Source: a virus. Taken from it: 29,893 bases of DNA. The translations under genes were made by a program, and so were the position numbers. The notes under the pieces are model-generated. The model was not told the DNA's origin. It saw only the letters and a list, made by a program, of their open reading frames with translations, and ran no database searches. Each line of letters begins with the position of its first letter. Positions within the stretch are counted from its first letter, which is position 1. Location: the IMG/VR virus record IMGVR_UViG_3300025276_000142, positions 1-29,893 of that record; one strand, given 5' to 3'. Of this stretch, positions 6,824 through 13,867 are shown in pieces.

Positions 6824-7781
6824 CAAGTTACTAGCAACTATCATCGCTGTAGCACGGAAAGAGTCACAGGCAAACCTCAGTGAGTTCTCCAAACTAGAAG
6901 CTAAGATAGAGGGCCAGCTTAGAGCTCTACACAAAGAAGATCCTATAACGGAGACACCCAACTTTGTAACATACAACGGGTGCCTTTACTGTACTTGGCC
7001 CTCCGGTAGGTCATCTAACCTAGGCAATGTGCTTGGGAAGGACGGTAAGGACGGTACAGCGGGTAAAGACGGTTTAGACGGTGTAGCTGGCCTAAATGGT
7101 AAACAAGGCACTGACGGGGCTCCTGGAGCCTCTGGGAGGCATGGGGCTGATGGTCAGGCCGGTAAGACAGGACCACAGGGTCTTCAAGGCCCTAAAGGAC
7201 CAGTTGGTAACAAAGGCGACAAGGGTATCTCTGGACTACCCGGTATTGACGGTGCTGACGGGAAGGACGGTGCTGACGGTTTTGACGGTGAAGACGGGGT
7301 AGGTATATCTAAAGTTTGGATAGACGATAATTACCACTTGACAATACAGTTAACTTCTGGTATAATATTAGATGTTGGCTACACTAGAGGTAAAACCGGT
7401 GTTGCATCGTCTAAAGGTGGCAGAGTAACGGGCTACGGAGGCGGTGGAGGCGGTGGTACTAGCAACGGTCTTGTTTCGGCTGCCTATGTAGGTGATAACC
7501 TTATACTTACACAAGCCAGTGGTAATACTATTAATGCTGGTCCTATACCTGTTACCACCTATCTTAGATGGATAGACTACGTATCTAACTGGAAAACAAC
7601 ACCTACAGAAATAGGTGCAACAGCTGATGGAGCTGTTTACCAATACGAGTATGCAACCAGTACCTTCTATAGACTGGTTCCTAATGCTGCCTCCCTTCTT
7701 AGAGATTCTTTCTACACTAATTGGGACGCTCCTACTTCAGTTCTTTCTGGTTTTATACTAGACAGGTCTATGGCCGTATAG
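6816..7781 (+). CDS. Collagen-like virion/fibre protein
   Basis: The product is 321 residues. A helical N-terminus (1-40) and a small domain with C56/C59 (GCLYC) precede about 30 uninterrupted Gly-X-Y triplets, residues 74-163 (GKDGKDGTAGKDGLDG at the start). After that come VWIDDNYHLTIQLTSG, a Gly-rich linker (GYGGGGGGG, 207-213) and a beta-rich C-terminal domain. Phage collagen-like segments form trimeric rods in tail or head fibres, so this is likely a trimeric appendage with an N-terminal anchor and C-terminal head. It starts at GTG 6816, 5 nt after AGGAGG (6805-6810), inside the portal gene. It contains an internal promoter. Confidence 0.85.
   Translation: MDSKLLATIIAVARKESQANLSEFSKLEAKIEGQLRALHKEDPITETPNFVTYNGCLYCTWPSGRSSNLGNVLGKDGKDGTAGKDGLDGVAGLNGKQGTDGAPGASGRHGADGQAGKTGPQGLQGPKGPVGNKGDKGISGLPGIDGADGKDGADGFDGEDGVGISKVWIDDNYHLTIQLTSGIILDVGYTRGKTGVASSKGGRVTGYGGGGGGGTSNGLVSAAYVGDNLILTQASGNTINAGPIPVTTYLRWIDYVSNWKTTPTEIGATADGAVYQYEYATSTFYRLVPNAASLLRDSFYTNWDAPTSVLSGFILDRSMAV
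7338..7366 (+). promoter_or_regulatory. Perfect consensus promoter inside the collagen-like gene
   Basis: TTGACA (7338-7343), exactly 17 bp, then TATAAT (7361-7366), with TGG immediately before for an extended -10. The bases also encode TIQLTSGIIL of the collagen-like protein. Transcription would start near 7373, giving a message for the tandem fibre genes from 7796 onward with a roughly 420-nt 5' leader. The match to consensus is complete, but use in vivo is inferred. Confidence 0.7.
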
Positions 7782-7795
7782 CCCAAGGATACAGA

Positions 7796-8956
7796 ATGAC
7801 ATTTGTAATACCAACTGCTGTTGACCTTATGACACAGTCTGTTAACAACCACACTTACAACAGAGGTGGTTTTGCTGGCTCTCAAGAATCTACAACCACT
7901 CAGAGGAGTATTACTAAGAACGGTGGTAACTTACCTCTGGTTGATGTTACAACAGGTAATGCAATCTCTGCAACTAACCTTACTTCAGCTACAGACGGTA
8001 CACTGGCAGGCTTTAACTTTGGTTTCCCTACTGCACTTGATGTTTCAACTGACGATCTGTCTAAGTTAATAGTGTGGACTTATCAGTTCAACGCACCTAA
8101 CCGTATACAGACTGACACAGCAGCCAACAGAGGCGTAGTCTTTCGGTTAAGTTCTGGTAGCGGTAGCCCTCCTACTGTAAATCGAAGTTGGTACATAGCC
8201 GGGAACGATAAGGTTGGTGCATCCGCTCGTGAAAACCCTAAGATGATTATTATAGATCCTAACGACACTACATTCAATGACTTTGTTGGTTCCTTTGATA
8301 ACACTGACGTTCAGGCGTTTGGTCTTGGCACTAATAACGATAGTATCACAGGTACTGGTAGTTCTAACTTCTTCCCTCAACGAATCTTTGTATTTGACAC
8401 TATTAAGAATGCTGCTAATATCCCTCGCTTCCAAGGTGTTTGTAATTGGGGTGACATGATTACAGCTATGGGTACTACCTACGAAACTAAGATTACAGAT
8501 GACTGGATCAAACGTGAGGGGGACGTATTCTCCTATGCCGCCCCCTTTGAGATAGGTGATAACTCAACAGAGACTAACTTTAATGATAATGGTGTTTCAG
8601 TGTTCTGGCCTAATGCCACTGTACTATCTGACCCTGACCCAAGAGTTAGAGTTACTAATAAGTCATTCAGAGCTTACCTTAACTTAAGAGATAACTTCTT
8701 TGACTCAGCTCGATTTAGTGGCTTCTACAACTGTGGTAGTTCTAACCCAGATTGGGACTTTAACATTAGTAACCAAGCCTTTGTAGACTTTGCAGGTCCT
8801 ACCTTTATTAACACAGGTACTTTTACACTTGGCTCTTCTATATCAGGGTATGCTACCTTTGATAGTTGCGGTATAGTCGTGAACAATGGTTCTCAGCTGT
8901 CTGGGGGGACCCTAAAGAACCCTAATTCTACCCACTTAATGAGGTTAGCTCCATGA
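7796..8956 (+). CDS. Tail fibre/appendage protein, paralogue A (short form)
   Basis: The product is 386 residues from ATG 7796, with AAGGA (7785-7789) 6 nt upstream. An in-frame ATG at 7721 would overlap the previous gene and lacks a binding site. The protein is Asn/Thr/Gly-rich and beta-predicted. It shares QFNAPNRIQ (97-105), WYIAGND, VGSFDNTDV (164-172), PFEIGD, a LGSSISG..ATF stretch and a K/T-N-P-x-x-T-H-x-x-x-L end with the next gene. The shared pattern near the end (FTLGSSISGYATFDSCGIVV) suggests a beta-helix stalk. It ends just where the next protein continues for a further ~160 residues. Function as a fibre/spike is inferred. Confidence 0.75.
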   Translation: MTFVIPTAVDLMTQSVNNHTYNRGGFAGSQESTTTQRSITKNGGNLPLVDVTTGNAISATNLTSATDGTLAGFNFGFPTALDVSTDDLSKLIVWTYQFNAPNRIQTDTAANRGVVFRLSSGSGSPPTVNRSWYIAGNDKVGASARENPKMIIIDPNDTTFNDFVGSFDNTDVQAFGLGTNNDSITGTGSSNFFPQRIFVFDTIKNAANIPRFQGVCNWGDMITAMGTTYETKITDDWIKREGDVFSYAAPFEIGDNSTETNFNDNGVSVFWPNATVLSDPDPRVRVTNKSFRAYLNLRDNFFDSARFSGFYNCGSSNPDWDFNISNQAFVDFAGPTFINTGTFTLGSSISGYATFDSCGIVVNNGSQLSGGTLKNPNSTHLMRLAP

Positions 8957-10554
8957 CCTTTACCTTACCACCTCCTAATAACAACCATGAGGACGTCACA
9001 GACTTTAATCCTTTGTACGACCTTGGTATTAACAACCCATCTTTAGGTGCACGAGAAGCTGGTAACTTACCTATTACTAAGTTTGCAACTGAGATTAAAG
9101 TTAACAGTGCTAATACTGTTTCTGGAATACAGTTCCTGTTTAAAGCAGCAGCAGCTTATGATGTGTCAGCCTCTACTAAAGTACTCTTATGGCACAGTCA
9201 GTTTAACGCACCTAACCGTATTCAAGTAAATGATCTTGCTAATGGTGGTATTAGGTTTAGGCTTACGTCTGGAACACCCAGTACTCTTACTGACTATAGA
9301 GAGTGGTATCTTGGTGGTAACGACACTCCCTTTGCTGAGTGCGTTAAGGGTCAAGTACCTTTTGTTATAGACCTAAACGCTGCTGGTAAGTCTGAGGTTG
9401 GTTCCTTTGATAACACTGACGTAAACAAGTACGCTATACTGTTTAACTCTCAACACATCGTTGACACTAGTGGTAACTGGAACTTCCAAGGTAAAGCATA
9501 CGTCCTAGGCACTGAGGTAGGTGATGCTGACATCCCTACGTTTAGTGGTACAAGTGACTTTACAGATGCTGTTACCTTGGTACAGGGAACAGACTATACC
9601 GACAAGATTGGTAATTGGGTACGTCAGACTGGCAGTGTGATCTTTATGGACATGCCCTTTCAGATCGGTGACGGGGCAACATCAACTGTCTTTGATGACG
9701 GTGGTTTTACTGTAGTTAGTCCGGGTAGTAACAGCTCAACAGATCCAAGATACCAGCTTACAACCCAAGCTATGCAAGTCCACACAAACCTACGTGATAA
9801 CATTAACGATTCAGCTACACTTAGCGGAACCTACGTGTGGGGTACAAGAGCTAACTTTAACTTAGACCAATCTAATAACGCCTCTATTAATATCAATGGT
9901 GCCGCCTTTAGGGGTATGGGTGATCTTACAATAGGTTCTTCTGTGTCAGGTTCAGCAACCTTTTCTGACACTGGTATTGTTAAGCTAAAGAATTCAAACG
10001 CTTCCATTGACAACTCTATTATTACAAACCCTTTTCAAACACACGCACTACAGTTCAGTGGAGGATCAATGGACATCTTCGGTATTCGCTTTGAGTCTTA
10101 CAGTGGTAAACACGCTATCTTAATAGATACTGCTGGTACTTACGGTTTAACTGATGTAAACTTTGATGGCACTGGTAACGGTGACATAGAGCTTACTCAT
10201 GCAACTGGTACGGTTACTATAAACTTAGGAGGCTCTACACAAGTTCCTTCAATAACTAACACTGGTGGTGGTACATTCGTTGTCAACCACCCTGACAGAA
10301 CCATACAACTAAATAACATTCAGGCTGGCTCTAGGGTTTACGTTTACGACAATACTAAGTTAGCAGTGTTGTTTAACGAAGTAACAGCGTCTTCAACCTA
10401 CTTTAATACTATCCCTTCTGATGGCACTGACATAGAACTGTTGATCAGGGTGCGTAACGCATCAGGTGTCGTACCCTACAAGAACTTTGTTACAACTACA
10501 ACTCTAACGTCTTCTGGTGTTAATCTAAACATTAACCAAGTAGAAGACACCTAA
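8953..10554 (+). CDS. Tail fibre/appendage protein, paralogue B (long form)
   Basis: The product is 533 residues. It is a diverged duplicate of the preceding gene: QFNAPNRIQ (83-91), WYLGGND, VGSFDNTDV (149-157), PFQIGD, LTIGSSVSGSATFSDTGIVK and ITNPFQTHALQF align in order. A C-terminal module absent from the first copy begins near residue 375 (SMDIFGIRFESYSGKHAI). It ends with a small domain (SRVYVYDNTKLAVLFNEVTA, then IRVRNASGVVPYK and NINQVEDT) of a kind common at fibre ends in marine phages. Its ATG 8953 overlaps the previous stop as ATGA, with GAGGT 7 nt upstream. A beta-helix fibre or spike is likely; any receptor is unknown. Confidence 0.75.
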   Translation: MTFTLPPPNNNHEDVTDFNPLYDLGINNPSLGAREAGNLPITKFATEIKVNSANTVSGIQFLFKAAAAYDVSASTKVLLWHSQFNAPNRIQVNDLANGGIRFRLTSGTPSTLTDYREWYLGGNDTPFAECVKGQVPFVIDLNAAGKSEVGSFDNTDVNKYAILFNSQHIVDTSGNWNFQGKAYVLGTEVGDADIPTFSGTSDFTDAVTLVQGTDYTDKIGNWVRQTGSVIFMDMPFQIGDGATSTVFDDGGFTVVSPGSNSSTDPRYQLTTQAMQVHTNLRDNINDSATLSGTYVWGTRANFNLDQSNNASININGAAFRGMGDLTIGSSVSGSATFSDTGIVKLKNSNASIDNSIITNPFQTHALQFSGGSMDIFGIRFESYSGKHAILIDTAGTYGLTDVNFDGTGNGDIELTHATGTVTINLGGSTQVPSITNTGGGTFVVNHPDRTIQLNNIQAGSRVYVYDNTKLAVLFNEVTASSTYFNTIPSDGTDIELLIRVRNASGVVPYKNFVTTTTLTSSGVNLNINQVEDT

Positions 10555-10578
10555 TCTTAATATTTAAAGGAACTAAAC

Positions 10579-12267
10579 ATGGCTTTTACACCAGCAGATT
10601 GGTCAATTGCAGCTAACGGTGACATCCGTTATATTGGGGATGCGCACGTACCAGCTGGTACAAACCCATCGTATGCAACTGTAATTGAATTTCACCGTGC
10701 ATTGCAAGACTTTGCAGATAACGAAGCTGCCTCTGGTGATGACTTGCTTGACATCTCAAGCCTGACTCCTTCAGAGCGATCAACAGATAACATCATTACA
10801 TTGTTGAACAACTTTAACATTGATCAAACAGGCTCTGAGCACTTGTATGATGGCTCTATCATCCAAGACAATGGTGATGACATTTGGGATGGTATCGTTA
10901 ACTTTGGTAATGCGTCTTATATTAACCTTCACCAAGACGGTACCACTGTTCTTAACAACTTCTGGAATGATAATACTCCTCAAGGCTTCAACTCTAACGC
11001 TAACGCAGGCATCTCTCACCGTTTCCTAGTACAAACACGAAATGGTGGTGTCGACGTAGATGGTCGTCGTCTCCTTGGGCTAGTACGTGAGTATGGTAAG
11101 ACTTACTCTGAGTTCCCAATTAACGGCACCTCGCGGGGTAACAACGTACTTGCCCTGTCTGAAGCAAATGACCTAAACAACACCACTAGTGGAGCCGTTA
11201 TCGGTGCTCTTACCATAGCCAACATTAAAGAGGGTTACAACGCCATTGACGTTAACAACGATGGTACAGATGAGTTTTACTACTCACAGTGGGACTTAGC
11301 TGGTAATAGCATCAATGACTTCTACGAGTTTACAAAGTTTATAACTCGACGTGGAAACACATCGTCTCCATATGGCCTTAGTGGGGATTTGTTTCGAGGT
11401 ATTACTCACCAGATTGGTATTTCATCCCCTAGTGGCACCTTCGTTGAGCCAGAGGCATTAACTTGGACAGGTGGGACAGGTCAACTGTTTGCTATTGACA
11501 GCACAACTGCTGGAACAGTGATGTACATCCAGTTACTTACTGGCATTGCACCTCCTTTGAGCCAGATAATTACTGGCGCTAACGGAGCTTTTGCTACCGC
11601 TGGTGTAGTTATCGCTAGACCAATATCAAACGTATTCTCTGGTCTGTCTACAGGTAGTAGCCTGATCGGTAGTTACGGTTTAGGTATTGAAGCTGCTGAC
11701 CTTTCATCTACAGATAAGGTATTTGACTTAGATAACGTAGAGATCAACCCACCTAATAACGTATCATTCTCCGTACTGAACTTAGTTGTTGGAGAAGACA
11801 GAGTTATGGTAGGCCCCGCTGATCAAGGTGGGTTATTAAACAAGTCTCAGTTAGCAGTCGATATCTCCCTCAATGGGCAGGTTGAAACACAACTAACCGT
11901 TAACACCGCGATTCCTAGTGACACCCCTGCCTCTGGAACAATCCGCATTGTAAACGACAGTGGCTTTGATAGACCTGTCGCTTACGCTAGTTTCAGTGGT
12001 TCTGTATTCACTTTTACAGGCGCTGAGGCCTTCAACGGTACAGAAGAAAACGCTGCTGCTAGTGCTGGTCAAGGAGTTTACATAACTTATATTGACAAGT
12101 TAGCCGCAGCAACTACAGAGACCTTTACAGTTGTTTACAGTGCAGACAGAAGCTTGTTTGTACGTGTACGAGACGGTGGAGCAACACCTATTAGGACCTT
12201 TGAAACTCCAGCTACTATCGGCTCAGCCGGTGGTTCAGTTACAATTATCCGAACAACTGACCTATAG
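10579..12267 (+). CDS. Large beta-rich structural protein, probable fibre
   Basis: The product is 562 residues, beginning MAFTPADWSIAANGDIRYIG, with SYATVIEFHRALQDFADNEA and a middle part ISHRFLVQTRNGGVDVDGRR that I recall from marine-phage structural proteins. No enzyme motif is seen. The C-terminus (TFTVVYSADRSLFVRVRDGG, then TIIRTTDL) resembles the end module of the fibre before it, so the two may be assembled or swapped as a family. AAAGGA lies before ATG 10579. The first ~100 codons use TTG for Leu more than the rest. It is likely a tail fibre or decoration-type appendage. Confidence 0.65.
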   Translation: MAFTPADWSIAANGDIRYIGDAHVPAGTNPSYATVIEFHRALQDFADNEAASGDDLLDISSLTPSERSTDNIITLLNNFNIDQTGSEHLYDGSIIQDNGDDIWDGIVNFGNASYINLHQDGTTVLNNFWNDNTPQGFNSNANAGISHRFLVQTRNGGVDVDGRRLLGLVREYGKTYSEFPINGTSRGNNVLALSEANDLNNTTSGAVIGALTIANIKEGYNAIDVNNDGTDEFYYSQWDLAGNSINDFYEFTKFITRRGNTSSPYGLSGDLFRGITHQIGISSPSGTFVEPEALTWTGGTGQLFAIDSTTAGTVMYIQLLTGIAPPLSQIITGANGAFATAGVVIARPISNVFSGLSTGSSLIGSYGLGIEAADLSSTDKVFDLDNVEINPPNNVSFSVLNLVVGEDRVMVGPADQGGLLNKSQLAVDISLNGQVETQLTVNTAIPSDTPASGTIRIVNDSGFDRPVAYASFSGSVFTFTGAEAFNGTEENAAASAGQGVYITYIDKLAAATTETFTVVYSADRSLFVRVRDGGATPIRTFETPATIGSAGGSVTIIRTTDL

Positions 12268-12278
12268 GATACTGTACA

Positions 12279-12497
12279 ATGACCGCAGAAGCCTACGAGA
12301 GAATAAACCACACCAATATCTTATCTATAGCAGAAACTATGCGACAAGAGAGGGAGGAACGTAGGCTTCTAGAGATTAAAGTTAATAAGTTGTATAACGC
12401 ACTTTCAATGATACAACAAGACTTAATCAAAACACAGCAGTTGGCGTCTTTAGCAATTGCTAGGACTCATGGAAGTTCAACCTCAGGGGGCACGTAA
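12279..12497 (+). CDS. Small coiled-coil protein
   Basis: The product is 72 residues. A charged helix (YERINHTNILSIAETMRQER) leads into EERRLLEIKVNKLYNALSMI and QQDLIKTQQLASLA, with hydrophobic residues at heptad spacing over about 12-60, and a flexible Ser/Gly tail (HGSSTSGGT). It would form a short parallel coiled coil, so a fibre-linker, chaperone or oligomerisation factor is plausible. TAGGAT 12265-12270 precedes ATG 12279. It ends in a TAATG overlap with the next structural gene, implying coordinated synthesis. There is no named family. Confidence 0.7.
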   Translation: MTAEAYERINHTNILSIAETMRQEREERRLLEIKVNKLYNALSMIQQDLIKTQQLASLAIARTHGSSTSGGT

Positions 12498-13642
12498 TGG
12501 CTATTAGCATAGATTGGGGAACTAAAGTCATCTCTATACTAAAGACTGATATGATATTAATATCAGCAGCAGGCGCGCCTACAGAGATTAGACAGCTTTC
12601 AATTGATGCCTTTAGGTTAATACTAAACGACTTACAGGGTGACGTTGATGGTATTACCTTCCCTACTACCCACCTGCACAACGCACCAATCAGCTTGGGT
12701 GGTGTTACTCTAGCACGGGTTGTCGAGATTATTAACGGCTATACAGTGACATTTGAAGATGGTCAGTACGCTGTAAACCTCTCAGGTGCTAACTCTAACA
12801 TTGCAGACGTAACTAATGTTAACCAAGTGTCTGTACGTTCATCTAATTCAGCTGGACTGCAAGACCTTTCAACACTACTTACATCAGCCTATCAGAATCA
12901 TGTTGTGTTTAACTCAGCTGGTCAGGCGGGTACTTTAGTTCCTATCGGTACTAGAGCTACTCCATCCAACAACTTCCCAGATGCAATAGCAATATCTAAC
13001 GCATTAGGTATTCGTCGTATTCAAATGGCTACTTCGGGTTCGCTACTAGGAGGGGTTGTTGCTACGGGTAAAGTGTTCATTGGTGACAACCCTACCGTTG
13101 ACTCCTTAGACATCAGAACTATGGCCGAGGTATCTGACTGTAGCTTCGAGAACCTGACTATTTCTGGTACATTAGATGGGAACAACATCTTTAAGAATTG
13201 CATCATTAACAACATAAACTACGTCAACGGGTTGCTTCAAGAATGTGCCATAACTGGAACTATCGCAGTAGATGGAACCGCGCAGTGTAACATAATTAAC
13301 TGCTGGTCAGGATCCGCTGGTGTTGAAGACGACCAACTGGTTACGATTGACATGGGTGGTGCAGGTAACTCCTTAGCTCTCCGCAACTACGCTGGTGGCC
13401 TAAGGCTAACTAACTACACTGGTGGTGGGGCAATTACCTTAGATTTCTCTTCGGGTCGTGTTATCATTGACGCAAGCTGTACTGGCGGTACAATAGGTAT
13501 TCGAGGCATTTGTGACGTAACTGACAATAGTTCTGCTGGTTGCACCTTACTAGATCAGACTATAGACTCTGGTTTAAATGTTATTAACGAGGGTGTTAAG
13601 AAGTCATCTATTTTGGTCCCTCATACCGCTAATATTCTTTAA
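12497..13642 (+). CDS. Structural protein, baseplate/fibre-like with beta-helix C-terminus
   Basis: The product is 381 residues. The N-terminal part, DWGTKVISILKTDMILIS then LSIDAFRLILNDLQGDVDGI and VTFEDGQYAVNLSGANSNIA, is a widespread phage structural domain seen in tail or baseplate proteins. From about 190 on, short turns (DCSFENLTISGT, NGLLQECAITGT, NIINCWSGS, DVTDNSSAGC) repeat like rungs of a right-handed beta-helix, as in pectate-lyase-type spikes. No catalytic residues were identified. It starts one base inside the stop of the coiled-coil gene and is followed by another helical protein. It is probably a host-binding or stabilising appendage. Confidence 0.7.
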   Translation: MAISIDWGTKVISILKTDMILISAAGAPTEIRQLSIDAFRLILNDLQGDVDGITFPTTHLHNAPISLGGVTLARVVEIINGYTVTFEDGQYAVNLSGANSNIADVTNVNQVSVRSSNSAGLQDLSTLLTSAYQNHVVFNSAGQAGTLVPIGTRATPSNNFPDAIAISNALGIRRIQMATSGSLLGGVVATGKVFIGDNPTVDSLDIRTMAEVSDCSFENLTISGTLDGNNIFKNCIINNINYVNGLLQECAITGTIAVDGTAQCNIINCWSGSAGVEDDQLVTIDMGGAGNSLALRNYAGGLRLTNYTGGGAITLDFSSGRVIIDASCTGGTIGIRGICDVTDNSSAGCTLLDQTIDSGLNVINEGVKKSSILVPHTANIL

Positions 13643-13660
13643 TACAAGGAGCATAAGTTA

Positions 13661-13867
13661 ATGCAAATCAAACGACTAGTAAACGATAAGGAACTATGGG
13701 ACTCCTTCTGTAAAGAGATAGATAATCGTATCGCCTTTGCTTATAAACAACTAGAGCAGAGAGATGAGTCTCTAGAGCTACATCGCCTACAAGGTGAAGT
13801 TAAAGCGTTACGAAGTCTCAAACAGCTACGTGACAAAGTAAACAACTCTAACTCTGAGGTTCTCTAA
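13661..13867 (+). CDS. Small helical protein of unknown function
   Basis: The product is 68 residues, mainly helical and charged: MQIKRLVNDKELWDSFCKEI, then AYKQLEQRDESLELHRLQGE and LKQLRDKVNNSNSEVL. I recall similar tiny proteins between structural genes of podoviruses, without known role. They may be assembly factors or minor virion components. AAGGAG lies 9-10 nt before ATG 13661. Its stop overlaps the next ATG (TAATG at 13865-13869), so translation is coupled to the long low-complexity gene. Confidence 0.7.
   Translation: MQIKRLVNDKELWDSFCKEIDNRIAFAYKQLEQRDESLELHRLQGEVKALRSLKQLRDKVNNSNSEVL

Noticed and set aside
8394-8421. TTGACA plus TAATAT in the first fibre gene
   Set aside because: The -10 match is poor and spacing 16 bp; far weaker than the four accepted promoters.
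12546-12566. Inverted repeat CTGATAT...ATATCAG as an operator
   Set aside because: Lies inside a clear structural gene with no nearby promoter; likely chance in an AT-rich stretch.
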